Part shown: piece by piece, positions 1-7,563 of the stretch
Layout: each line of letters starts with the position of its first letter
Numbering within the stretch: position 1 is the first letter of the stretch
Assembly (NCBI RefSeq): GCF_030690045.1
Contig: NZ_JAUYHK010000011.1
Coordinates: 620,001-684,000, forward strand
Source of the DNA: Thalassospira sp.
Lineage (GTDB): Bacteria > Pseudomonadota > Alphaproteobacteria > Rhodospirillales > Thalassospiraceae
Length of the DNA stretch: 64,000 nucleotides
Reading direction: 5' to 3'
Notes under the pieces: model-generated
Database searches by the model: none
Told to the model about the DNA's origin: nothing
Seen by the model: only the letters and a program-made list of their open reading frames with translations
Program-made: the position numbers and the translations under genes

Positions 1-753
1 AAACAATCCTGCGGCGGCCACCACGATGCTGGGCCCGGCCGGGCTGTCGATATGCCAGGACAGGCCGATACCCGCCAGAACGGCGGCAACGCCAAACAAC
101 GCCGCCCCCACCGCCATTTGTTCGGGTGTGCGGGAGAAAAACCGGGCGCTGGCCGCCGGAACAATCAAAAGGGCCGTAATCAGCAACACCCCGACAATCT
201 TGATTGCCATGCCAATCACCAACGCCATCAGCAACATAAAGACCAGCCGCAATTTTTCGACCGGCACCCCTTCGACAGCGGCGATTTCCGGGCTGACAGT
301 CAGGGCCAGCAAGGGCCGCCACATGGCGACAAGTGCGATCAGAACCGCGCCGCCGCCAAGGGCCAGCAACCACAAATCAGCAGCATTGATCGCCAGAATA
401 TCGCCAAACAGATAGGCCATGATATCGACCGCCACCCCCTGCACAAAGGCCAGCGCCACCATGCCAAGGGCCAAAGTCGAATGGGCCAGCATCCCCAGAA
501 CCGTATCGCTGCCCAGCCGGTTTTGCCGTTGCCCAAGGGCCAGCAACAACGCCACCACAACACAGGCAACAATCATCCCCAGACGCACATCAATGCCCGT
601 CAACAGACCAAGGGCAACGCCCATCAAGGCCGAATGCGCCAGTGTATCGCCAAAAAACGCCATGCGCCGCCAGACGATGAACGCGCCAAACGGCCCGCAA
701 ATCAGCGCCAGAAAAATGCCGCCCATCACCGCACGGATCAGGAAATCATCCAT
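1..753 (-). CDS. znuB: ZnuB, zinc ABC transporter permease (partial, runs off left edge)
   Basis: Inner-membrane permease of the high-affinity zinc importer ZnuABC. The visible 251 codons begin MDDFLIRAVMGG and are almost entirely hydrophobic, with the ABC-3 family features of an N-terminal GPFGAFIVWRRMAFFGD stretch, a long run of helices and the late ITALLIVPAASAR segment. The ATG (753-751) overlaps the end of znuC by 8 nt, so the two are translationally coupled. No stop is reached before the window ends; only the last few residues are missing judging by normal ZnuB length (about 260). The family is clear; zinc as substrate follows from the adjacent zur and znuC. Confidence 0.93.
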   Translation of the reverse strand, partial: MDDFLIRAVMGGIFLALICGPFGAFIVWRRMAFFGDTLAHSALMGVALGLLTGIDVRLGMIVACVVVALLLALGQRQNRLGSDTVLGMLAHSTLALGMVALAFVQGVAVDIMAYLFGDILAINAADLWLLALGGGAVLIALVAMWRPLLALTVSPEIAAVEGVPVEKLRLVFMLLMALVIGMAIKIVGVLLITALLIVPAASARFFSRTPEQMAVGAALFGVAAVLAGIGLSWHIDSPAGPSIVVAAAGLF

Positions 754-1552
754 GAATATGTTCCTTTACCGGCGACGCAGCATGATCATGGCCGTGATCG
801 TGACCACAACCGGCCGCCCCGATCACATGGCCGGACAAATCATGCTGATGATCATGTTCATGATGATAAATGCCAATGGCATCGGCGGCCTGCCGCCCGA
901 ACAGGGATTGATATTCGGGGTGCTGACGCACGGTTTCGGGTTGCCCCGAACAACAGACATGGCGGTTGAAACACACCACCTGATCGGTTTTCGCCATGAC
1001 CAGATGCAAATCATGGGAAATCATCAAAACCGCACAGCCAAATTCGGCCCGGATGGTTTCGATCAAACGGTACAATTCCGCCTGTCCATTGACATCCACC
1101 CCCTGGGTCGGTTCATCAAGCACCAGCAATTGCGGCCTGCGCAACAGGGCCCGCGCCAGCATCACCCGTTGATTTTCCCCGCCCGACAAATCGCCCATCT
1201 GGCTGTCGATCACATGTGCCGCCCCGACCTGTTGCAGGATGGCAAGGCGTTCGGCCCGGCTGGCACGTTGCGTCAGGGTCAGAAACCGTGCCACCGTCAT
1301 CGGCAGGACCGCATCAATCGCCAGTTTTTGTGGCACATAGCCCACCCGCAATCCGGCCTTGCGCGTGACCGAACCGTCATCGACCGCCTGCAAGCCCAAC
1401 AGCGCCTTGACCAGGGTTGATTTCCCCGCGCCATTCGGCCCGATCAGGGTGATGATTTCGCCCGGTGAAATTGACAGGCTGACATGATCGAGCACCCGTT
1501 CCCCGCCAAAGGACAGCGACAGGTCCCGCCCCTCAATGAGTGGCGCAGTCAT
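746..1552 (-). CDS. znuC: ZnuC, zinc ABC transporter ATPase with His-rich tail
   Basis: Cytoplasmic ATPase that powers ZnuABC zinc uptake. The sequence shows Walker A (GPNGAGKST), the signature LSGGENQR and Walker B (LLVLDEPTQGVD). The C-terminal ~50 residues are unusually rich in His (HHEHDHQHD and GHDHGHDH clusters), plausibly a zinc-sensing or buffering tail. I chose the ATG at 1552 (protein starting MTAPLIEG) because AAGGGG lies 7 nt upstream; an in-frame ATG at 1573 would add seven residues. The gene overlaps the end of zur by 20 nt and the start of znuB by 8 nt, so zur-znuC-znuB is one operon. A znuA binding-protein gene is not in this window. Confidence 0.93.
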   Translation of the reverse strand: MTAPLIEGRDLSLSFGGERVLDHVSLSISPGEIITLIGPNGAGKSTLVKALLGLQAVDDGSVTRKAGLRVGYVPQKLAIDAVLPMTVARFLTLTQRASRAERLAILQQVGAAHVIDSQMGDLSGGENQRVMLARALLRRPQLLVLDEPTQGVDVNGQAELYRLIETIRAEFGCAVLMISHDLHLVMAKTDQVVCFNRHVCCSGQPETVRQHPEYQSLFGRQAADAIGIYHHEHDHQHDLSGHVIGAAGCGHDHGHDHAASPVKEHIHG

Positions 1553-2009
1553 GGCACAGCCCCTTGATTTCAATGGTGGTCGCTTCGATCCGGAATTGCA
1601 CCTGCCGGGCGGCCTTGCGCACGGCGTTGCTCATTTCCTCGTCCACTGCCTCGGCCACGCGACCACATTGGCGGCAGATGAAATATTGCCCCAGATGATG
1701 GTGATGGGGCATGTCACAGCCAAAATAGGCATTGAGCGATTCGATCCGGTGGATCAGGCCCAATTGGGTCAGAAATTCCAGCGCCCGGTAAACCGTTGGC
1801 GGTTGCACGCGCTGCCCGCCAGCCTGAATGGCATCGAGCAATTCATAGGCCGTAATCGCCTTGTGCGATTTCCAGATCAGCGAAAATACCAGACGACGCA
1901 TGTCGGTAAAGCGGGCATTTTCCGCATCGCAGACTTTTTCTGCCTCGCGAAGTGCGCTATCAACGCAACGGCTGTGATCATGTCCCTTCTGCGGGAAAAG
2001 GTCGGTCAT
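1533..2009 (-). CDS. zur: Zur, Fur-family zinc uptake repressor
   Basis: Zinc-responsive transcriptional repressor of the Fur superfamily. Visible features are the winged-helix segment PPTVYRALEFL, a histidine cluster (CDMPHHHHLGQYF) and two CxxC pairs (CRQC and CHDC) expected to hold structural zinc. About 158 residues from the chosen ATG at 2009 (MTDLFPQKG), which has a purine-rich AGAGAAG upstream; an ATG at 2033 in frame is possible. It is the first gene of zur-znuC-znuB, and a Zur-box-like sequence lies 49 bp upstream of this start, so autoregulation is likely. The adjacency to znuCB supports Zur over Fur or PerR. Confidence 0.9.
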   Translation of the reverse strand: MTDLFPQKGHDHSRCVDSALREAEKVCDAENARFTDMRRLVFSLIWKSHKAITAYELLDAIQAGGQRVQPPTVYRALEFLTQLGLIHRIESLNAYFGCDMPHHHHLGQYFICRQCGRVAEAVDEEMSNAVRKAARQVQFRIEATTIEIKGLCHDCATH

Positions 2010-2057
2010 TGCAAAATCTTCTCTGCTGGCCATTGGGCGGGTGCAATTCCTGTTGAC

Positions 2058-2080
2058 GTGATGTTATAATATATCATTTC
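2058..2080. promoter_or_regulatory. Zur box between zur-znuCB and hisI-cobW
   Basis: A 23-bp AT-rich imperfect palindrome with the core ATGTTATAATATATCATT sits between the divergent zur and hisI genes. By hand alignment it matches about 20 of 23 positions of the Zur operator form known from enterobacterial znu promoters (GAAATGTTATA plus its inverse). It could repress both directions. Binding is inferred from sequence only. Confidence 0.78.
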
Positions 2081-2130
2081 TTGCCGGGACAGCAGATAAA
2101 AGTCAACCATCATCCGCCGGAGCCACACCC

Positions 2131-2541
2131 ATGTCCGTCCAAGCCGCCCAGATCACCCAGATCGCCGATCAGTTGACCTATAATGCCGATGGCCTGATTC
2201 CGGCCATTGCCCAGCAACATGACAGCGGCGAGGTTTTGATGATGGCATGGATGAACCGCGATGCGGTGGTTGAAACCCTGACCACCGGGCGGGTCTGTTA
2301 TTATTCCCGGTCGCGCGGGAAATTATGGCGCAAGGGCGAAACATCGGGCCAGATTCAGACCTTGACCGATTTTCGGTATGATTGCGATCAGGACACCATT
2401 CTGGTGCAGGTCGATCAAAAAGGTGTTGCCTGCCACACCGGGCGGCGCAACTGCTTTTACTTTGCGGTGCGCGACGGGGTGGAAACCATCATCTCGCAAC
2501 CCGAAATTTCCGCCGACGCCCTTTATGGCGATGCCAAATAA
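2131..2541 (+). CDS. hisI: HisI, phosphoribosyl-AMP cyclohydrolase
   Basis: Third step of histidine biosynthesis: opens the adenine ring of phosphoribosyl-AMP; a cytosolic zinc- and magnesium-dependent enzyme. The 136-residue protein has the stand-alone length (no HisE domain). The metal motifs are intact: YDCDQD for the acidic/Cys site, then ACHTG and RNCF for the other zinc cysteines. A CGGAG ribosome site lies 9 nt before the ATG. It is divergent from zur, shares its upstream Zur box, and is followed after 27 nt by a CobW GTPase gene, so it may belong to the zinc regulon rather than to a his operon. Whether another hisI exists elsewhere cannot be seen. Confidence 0.93.
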   Translation: MSVQAAQITQIADQLTYNADGLIPAIAQQHDSGEVLMMAWMNRDAVVETLTTGRVCYYSRSRGKLWRKGETSGQIQTLTDFRYDCDQDTILVQVDQKGVACHTGRRNCFYFAVRDGVETIISQPEISADALYGDAK

Positions 2542-2568
2542 CCTTTTATATTGAAACGGACACGTCCC

Positions 2569-3714
2569 ATGTCCCTGCATGACAGCATTTCCGAACGCAT
2601 TGCCACCACGGTCATCACCGGTTTTCTCGGCAGTGGCAAAACCACCTTGCTTAACGCCCTTTTGTCGCGCAAGGGCATGGAAAAAACCGCTGTCCTGATC
2701 AATGAATTTGGCGATATCGGGCTGGATCATCTGTTGGTTCAGAATGTGTCCGAGGATGTGGTTTTGCTGAATTCCGGCTGTATTTGCTGTTCGGTGCGCG
2801 GCGATCTGATCAGCGGATTGCGCGATCTGTTTTTACGGCGCACACGGGGCGAAATCCCGGCCTTTGACCGGGTGATCATTGAAACCACCGGCCTTGCCGA
2901 CCCGGCCCCGATTCTGCATACCCTGATGACCGACCCGCTTTTGACCAACAAATTCCGGCTCGATAGCGTGGTGACAACGGTTGATGCCATGCTGGGTGCC
3001 GGGCAGCTTGACCGCCATGCCGAATGCGTCAAACAGGCCGCCGTTTCCGACCGCATCCTGATCACCAAATCCGATCTGGCCGATGCGGCAACCCTGACCG
3101 CCCTTGAGGCCCGCCTGCGCGCCCTTAATCCGGCAGCGCCGATTTATCGCGTCGTGATGGGCGATATTGCGCCGGACCGGCTGTTTAACGCCGGACTGTA
3201 TGACCCGGAAACCAAATCGATGGATGTGCGCAAATGGTTGCGCGATGAAGCCTATGCCGCGCATGGCGATGACAGTCATGGTCATGACCACAGTCACAGC
3301 GGTGATAATCATCATGATCATGGTCACGATCATACGCACCATGCGCATCCTTCTGACGTCAACCGCCATGACGATCATATTCAGTCCTTTTGCATTACGT
3401 TTGATGCGCCGCTGCACTGGGATGCCTTTGTCACCTGGGCGGAAATCTTTACCCAGATGCGCGGTGAGAATCTGCTCCGGATCAAGGGGATTCTTAATCT
3501 GGTGGGTGAAGATGCGCCGGTTGCCATTCATGCCGTGCAACATATCTTTCACCCGCCCGCCACCCTGTCGTCATGGCCCGATGATGATCACCGGTCCAAA
3601 CTGGTATTTATCACCCGCGATCTTGGCCCGCAGGTGATCCGGGACTCGCTTTTACACCTGAATGCCGCGATTGGCGAAACCCGTGAAAAAGAACCGGCCA
3701 TCACCGGTCTTTGA
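2569..3714 (+). CDS. CobW/COG0523-family GTPase, probable zinc metallochaperone
   Basis: G3E-class P-loop GTPase of the COG0523 family, whose zinc-linked members deliver or allocate zinc to client proteins. Starting at the ATG at 2569 (MSLHDSIS), it has the P-loop GFLGSGKTT at residues 18-26, the family metal motif CICC at 71-74, a strongly His/Asp-rich segment around 230-273 and a C-terminal CobW domain. A TTG 18 nt upstream is an alternative start. Placement directly behind hisI and opposite a Zur box, with no cobalamin genes nearby, argues for a zinc role rather than CobW proper. The client is unknown; HisI next door is the obvious candidate. Confidence 0.88.
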   Translation: MSLHDSISERIATTVITGFLGSGKTTLLNALLSRKGMEKTAVLINEFGDIGLDHLLVQNVSEDVVLLNSGCICCSVRGDLISGLRDLFLRRTRGEIPAFDRVIIETTGLADPAPILHTLMTDPLLTNKFRLDSVVTTVDAMLGAGQLDRHAECVKQAAVSDRILITKSDLADAATLTALEARLRALNPAAPIYRVVMGDIAPDRLFNAGLYDPETKSMDVRKWLRDEAYAAHGDDSHGHDHSHSGDNHHDHGHDHTHHAHPSDVNRHDDHIQSFCITFDAPLHWDAFVTWAEIFTQMRGENLLRIKGILNLVGEDAPVAIHAVQHIFHPPATLSSWPDDDHRSKLVFITRDLGPQVIRDSLLHLNAAIGETREKEPAITGL

Positions 3715-3800
3715 CACATATCAAGGTTTTCGATGCTGAAATTGCTAGGGTTTGGTCGGGCTTGATACAGCCTCACTCTAAGTCCTGAAAACTCCAAAAG

Positions 3801-3833
3801 CCGGTCGCACACATTTTGTGACCGGTTTTTTTT
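3801..3833 (+). terminator. Intrinsic terminator after hisI-cobW
   Basis: A hairpin with CCGGTC and GACCGG arms plus inner ACA/TGT pairing is followed by eight T's. It lies 86 nt beyond the cobW stop and fits a rho-independent terminator closing the hisI-cobW transcript. Confidence 0.75.
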
Positions 3834-3949
3834 CGCCATATTCAGGGGGCATTGTTTTGGGGGCCGATCCCTACCCGCCCGGACAGGTTGCGCCCGACCG
3901 GATTCGGACTAATTCATCGGCACATCAAAAATATAAGGGGAAGCAGATC

Positions 3950-4777
3950 ATGATTATGCGCAAATGGCATGGTGCATCCATACCGGCACTGGGATTTGGC
4001 ACCTATGAACTTGATGACAAAACCGCCGAACGCATGGTGGCCGAGGCCGCCGATATCGGATATCGCCATTTTGATACCGCCCAGATGTATCATAACGAAG
4101 AAGGCGTTGGCCGGGGCCTTAAGGCCAGCAAGCTGGATCGGGATGATTATTTCCTGACGACCAAGGTCTGGTATGATCAGTTTCAAAGCGGCGATTTGCA
4201 AAAATCGGCCCTTGAAAGCCTGCGCAAGCTCGATGACGATCATGTCGATCTGTTGCTGCTGCACTGGCCCAACCCCGATGTGCCGCTGGAAGAAACCATT
4301 GCCGCGTTAAACGAGGTCAAAAACCTTGGCATGGCAAAGCATATCGGTATTTCCAATTTTCCGACCGCGCTGATGGACCGCGCCATTGCCTGTTCCGACA
4401 GCCCGCTTTTATGCAATCAGGTAGAATATCACCCCTATCTGGCCCAAACCAAAGTGCTGGAGAAAACCCGGCAGAACGACATGTTGCTGACCGCCTATTG
4501 CCCGATTGCGCGTGGCAAGGTGATGGACGACCCGATCCTGATGGAAATTGCCGAAACATATGGCAAAAGCCCGGCGCAAATCACCCTGCGCTGGTTGTTG
4601 CAACAAGACAGCGTGATGGCGATTCCCAAATCCGGTTCGCCCAAAAACGCCAAAGCCAATTTCGATATTTTTGATTTTGACCTCATCCCCGATGATATGG
4701 CGAAGATTCACAAACTCGCCCGTGTAGATGGCCGCCTGATCGACCCGGATTTCGCACCGGCATGGGATATCGCCTGA
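3950..4777 (+). CDS. Aldo/keto reductase
   Basis: NADPH-dependent reductase of the AKR superfamily, single-domain TIM barrel, cytosolic. The catalytic tetrad is visible as D42 and Y47 (FDTAQMYHNE), K72 (LTTKVW) and H105 (LLLHWPNP); the cofactor region IPKSGSPKN is present near residue 225. The ATG at 3950 is preceded by AAGGGGA at proper spacing; the frame stays open upstream but without a ribosome site. Length 275 residues, close to bacterial 2,5-diketo-D-gluconate reductase-type enzymes, which have this organisation. The natural substrate cannot be told. It stands alone between two terminators. Confidence 0.9.
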   Translation: MIMRKWHGASIPALGFGTYELDDKTAERMVAEAADIGYRHFDTAQMYHNEEGVGRGLKASKLDRDDYFLTTKVWYDQFQSGDLQKSALESLRKLDDDHVDLLLLHWPNPDVPLEETIAALNEVKNLGMAKHIGISNFPTALMDRAIACSDSPLLCNQVEYHPYLAQTKVLEKTRQNDMLLTAYCPIARGKVMDDPILMEIAETYGKSPAQITLRWLLQQDSVMAIPKSGSPKNAKANFDIFDFDLIPDDMAKIHKLARVDGRLIDPDFAPAWDIA

Positions 4778-4807
4778 GATCACAATCATCGCGCATAAAA
4801 GCAGCAT

Positions 4808-4834
4808 GGCCGTCCCCTTTCGGGGCGGCCTTTT
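4808..4834 (+). terminator. Intrinsic terminator after aldo/keto reductase
   Basis: A GGCCGTCCC / GGGGCGGCC hairpin with a CTTT-type loop and one G-T wobble is followed by TTTT, 30 nt after the reductase stop codon. Confidence 0.7.
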
Positions 4835-4953
4835 GCGTCAAAGGTCCCTCATACGCCAAAAACCGCCCAATTTTATCGGTGACCGCCCCCTTTCTTGTTT
4901 CGCAAATGCGAAAAGCGTAGCTTTGTTGCTTCCTAACACGCACAGGCTTTCAC

Positions 4954-5598
4954 ATGACCGTTGCAACAACCACCCCGCCACCGCAGACCAAAGACAAAGA
5001 CCATCTGGCGCATCGCCCCTATGAGGATGTGCTGGCCCTGTTGCTGGGCACGGCCCTTGTGGCGCTTGGCGTGACGTTTTACAGCGAGGCGGTCCTGATC
5101 ACCGGCAGCACAGCGGGGGCAGCGTTGCTGTTGCACCATGCCACCGGTTATGGCTTTGGCGTGATTTTCTTTGTCATCAACCTGCCGTTTTACGGGTTGG
5201 CCTATAAACGCATGGGCTGGGCCTTTACGCTCAAAACCTTTATCGCCGTCGGGCTGGTCTCGGTTTTTTCGCGCCTGACACCAATGTGGGTGGATTTCGT
5301 GTCGCTGGAACCGCTTTATGCCGCCATTGTCGGCGGCGGCCTGATGGGGGTGGGGTTATTGATGCTGTTTCGCCATCGCGCCGGGCTGGGCGGGGTCAAT
5401 ATCCTTGCCCTGTATTTGCAGGAACATCACGGATGGCGCGCCGGTTATGTCCAGCTTGGCATTGATGCCGTCATTCTGGCCTGCGCCTTTTTCACCCTGC
5501 CCTTTGACAAGGTGCTGTTATCGCTGGTCGGGGCGGCGGTCCTGAACCTGATCATCGCCATGAACCACCGGCCGGGGCGGTATATTGCGGCGCGTTAA
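4954..5598 (+). CDS. YitT-family integral membrane protein
   Basis: Small inner-membrane protein of the YitT/DUF161 type, function not established. A polar N-terminus of about 24 residues (rich in Pro and Thr) is followed by five or so hydrophobic helices; the conserved ITGSTAGAALLLHHATG and GLGGVNILALYLQ stretches are typical of the family. It lacks the C-terminal DUF2179 domain of longer YitT proteins (214 residues here). Its TAA overlaps the TAA of the convergent lyase gene on the other strand within a shared TTAA, so there is no room for a separate terminator. Confidence 0.82.
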   Translation: MTVATTTPPPQTKDKDHLAHRPYEDVLALLLGTALVALGVTFYSEAVLITGSTAGAALLLHHATGYGFGVIFFVINLPFYGLAYKRMGWAFTLKTFIAVGLVSVFSRLTPMWVDFVSLEPLYAAIVGGGLMGVGLLMLFRHRAGLGGVNILALYLQEHHGWRAGYVQLGIDAVILACAFFTLPFDKVLLSLVGAAVLNLIIAMNHRPGRYIAAR

Positions 5599-6359
5599 TT
5601 TATGGGTGCGGACCCTAATCCTTGCCGCGTATCGGCCCGCCTGACATTGGCGAATAAAACCGTTTGGGCGGGAACCTTGTCTGTCTTGCGGTCCTTCTGA
5701 TAGCGCGAGACATAGGACCGGTAGACGCCATATTTGAAATAGATTTTATCGGCCGTCATTGTCGGACCGGCATAATCGACTTTCTGATCGCCATTGACCC
5801 AGATTTTCAAAAATCCATCGTCATGGCGCGACCATTTTGCCTGCACTTCAATGCGATGCCATGTGCCGCGCAGGTCAGATTCGTCAATCAATTTGCGATA
5901 ACGCGGTTTTGTCCCGGTCACATGATCATCAAGGTGATAACCGCCCCGGTCATTCTGAAACATCCAGGCCGGTTTGGCGCCTTCCTGATGAAACTGGCCC
6001 AGCGCCACTTTGGTTGGATACACATTACGGAAATCGTCGGGAAAATAAATCGACCAGCCATACCAGTATGTGCTGCCTGCCGGGTTCCGCCCGCCCCGTT
6101 CGCTCAGTTCGGAACGTTCCCGGTCACGACCACAATCAATGCCTGTCGGCCCGCCACAATCCCCGGCCCGAACCTCGAACCGTTCCACCAGCAGCGCAAT
6201 CGCCGACCCGGTTGGATCAGACACCACCCGATAGCCATAATCCGTATCGTTTAACGACCGTACAAACGGCCCGAACGTGCCACGATCCACATCGTCCGCA
6301 CCAAACGCGCCAAGGGCAAGGATGGCAACAACCCCGCCGTAAAAAGAGATTTTTCGCAT
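5595..6359 (-). CDS. Secreted polysaccharide lyase-like protein (heparin lyase I type fold)
   Basis: Likely exported carbohydrate-active protein. An N-terminal signal peptide (MRKISFYGGVVAILALGAFG) precedes about 230 residues with hallmarks of the polysaccharide-lyase family related to heparin lyase I (PF14099): ERSELSE, YWYGWSIYFPDDF, LGQFHQ, the GTWHRIEVQAKWS strand and the final YFKYGVYRS motif. These form a beta-jelly-roll with a basic groove in known members. Substrate is unknown; related enzymes act on uronic-acid-containing polymers, which suits a marine heterotroph. Single gene, convergent with the YitT gene. The family assignment is by motif recognition, so the enzymatic activity is inference. 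Confidence 0.75.
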   Translation of the reverse strand: MRKISFYGGVVAILALGAFGADDVDRGTFGPFVRSLNDTDYGYRVVSDPTGSAIALLVERFEVRAGDCGGPTGIDCGRDRERSELSERGGRNPAGSTYWYGWSIYFPDDFRNVYPTKVALGQFHQEGAKPAWMFQNDRGGYHLDDHVTGTKPRYRKLIDESDLRGTWHRIEVQAKWSRHDDGFLKIWVNGDQKVDYAGPTMTADKIYFKYGVYRSYVSRYQKDRKTDKVPAQTVLFANVRRADTRQGLGSAPIN

Positions 6360-6421
6360 GGGATTACCTTTCTGTCGGCTTTTTTTTGCAATCGCAAAAT
6401 GGCGTCAGAAAGGCAGGAAAA

Positions 6422-6498
6422 TGGCGACCCCTACTGGACTTGAACCAGTAACCTACAGATTAGAAGTCTGTTGCTCTATCCAGTTGAGCTAAGGGGCC
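6422..6498 (-). tRNA. tRNA-Arg (anticodon TCT)
   Basis: On the minus strand the acceptor GGCCCCT pairs with AGGGGTC (one G-T), and the anticodon arm CAGAC-TTCTAAT-CTG gives anticodon TCT, reading AGA. The T loop GGTTCAAGTCC is intact and the 3' CCA is encoded. It lies immediately upstream, on the same strand, of the lyase gene. Confidence 0.96.
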
Positions 6499-6533
6499 AC
6501 TTGGAGACTGCCCAAGGGCGTCAACAGACAGAA

Positions 6534-6827
6534 TCAGACAACGCGCTTGAAGGCGAAATTATCGGCATAGGTCTTGATTTGCAGCTTGCGGGTTTTGGGC
6601 TGTTCGATATCGGCGACCAGTTTGTGCCGCACGGCAAAGGCCTGTGCCTCGTCAAGGCTGTCAAAATACATTTTGACCTGATCGCGGGTATCGGTCGATC
6701 CGATCCAGCCCATCAGTTGATCGGCAATCTTTTTCGCACCGGGTTCAAATTCCATCACCCACTGGTCGGAATTGGCACGACCGGACTGCATGGCATTTTT
6801 GGCAGGTTTGTAAACACGGACCTTCAT
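6534..6827 (-). CDS. ETC complex I subunit (NDUFS4-type)
   Basis: Accessory subunit of NADH:ubiquinone oxidoreductase found in alphaproteobacteria and mitochondria (the NDUFS4/18-kDa family). The 97-residue protein begins MKVRVYKPAKNAMQSG and has the conserved WVMEFEPGAKKIADQLMGW and YFDSLDEAQAFA segments seen in this family. It lies between two tRNA genes rather than in the nuo operon, which is usual for alphaproteobacteria. Cytosolic, attached to the complex I arm. No terminator is obvious before the downstream tRNA-Arg, so readthrough is possible. Confidence 0.88.
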   Translation of the reverse strand: MKVRVYKPAKNAMQSGRANSDQWVMEFEPGAKKIADQLMGWIGSTDTRDQVKMYFDSLDEAQAFAVRHKLVADIEQPKTRKLQIKTYADNFAFKRVV

Positions 6828-6940
6828 CGGGACCCTCGTTTTGACCGTCTGTAAAATGAATATGATATGGCAAAAACCATATCCTCTTTTACACCCGTTT
6901 GCCGGTCTGGCAACAGTCCGGCAAGATACGAAAAAGAAGA

Positions 6941-7017
6941 TGGTCGGGAAGGCGAGATTCGAACTCGCGACCCCCTGCTCCCAAAGCAGGTACGCTACCA
7001 GACTGCGCTACTCCCCG
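6941..7017 (-). tRNA. tRNA-Pro (anticodon TGG)
   Basis: On the minus strand the acceptor CGGGGAG pairs with CTTCCCG, and the anticodon arm CCTGC-TTTGGGA-GCAGG gives TGG, reading CCA. D and T arms are intact and the CCA end is encoded. Confidence 0.96.
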
Positions 7018-7116
7018 ACACGGCGGAGGATTTAGCACCATAATTTGCACACTGCAAGCCCGCGTTGTTGGTTTTGGCCCATTGCATTGCGAAAAAATGC
7101 CAAAGGGGCGAAAAAC

Positions 7117-7563
7117 CTAGCGCGGCAGCCCTTCAACACGGGTGCCGACATCAAATCCCATGCGGTCGGCGGTGCCGCCATTGAGTTCCAGCACAAAGCG
7201 CACCGGTTTGGGCGATGCTATGATCGCCTCGGATTTCGGGATGGTGCGTTTTTCAATGCCGACGATTTCGCCGCTGTGATCAATGAAAATCATATCGAGC
7301 GGGATGAAGGTGTTTTTCATCCACATCGAAATTTCCTGGGCCCGGCCAAAATCAAACAGCATCCCGGCATCATTGGCCATTTCGGTGCGAAACATCAGGC
7401 CGCGTGCCCGTTCATCCGGGCTGCGTGCCAGTTCCACATTAAAGACCTGACCATCGACCAGAAGACGCGATCGTTCAAATCCATTGGCCTTTGCATTCAA
7501 ACCGGCAATCACCGCAGCACTGATAAAACAGACCGCCAGAAATACCTGAAAAACCGCTCTCAT
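7117..7563 (-). CDS. DUF192 family exported protein
   Basis: Small exported or membrane-anchored protein of the DUF192 family, function unknown. The ATG at 7563 (MRAVFQVFLAVCFISAAVIAG) gives a good signal or anchor sequence; the mature part has the family signature ARSPDERARGLMFRTEM...GMLFDFG and MWMKNTFIPLDMIFID. The start codon overlaps the stop of the upstream deacetylase-like gene as ATGA, so translation is coupled. A frame continuing 22 codons upstream lies inside that gene and was rejected. Length 148 residues is normal for the family. Confidence 0.85.
   Translation of the reverse strand: MRAVFQVFLAVCFISAAVIAGLNAKANGFERSRLLVDGQVFNVELARSPDERARGLMFRTEMANDAGMLFDFGRAQEISMWMKNTFIPLDMIFIDHSGEIVGIEKRTIPKSEAIIASPKPVRFVLELNGGTADRMGFDVGTRVEGLPR

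Noticed and set aside
52-969. A 305-codon open frame on the plus strand opposite znuB
   Set aside because: The opposite strand encodes a clear ZnuB; the plus frame is Gln/His/Arg-rich and has no family features, typical of antisense shadow in GC-rich genes.
3167-3637. Met/Ile/Thr-rich alternative frame within the CobW His-rich region
   Set aside because: It is a frame-shifted reading of repetitive CAT/GAT codons in the CobW insert.
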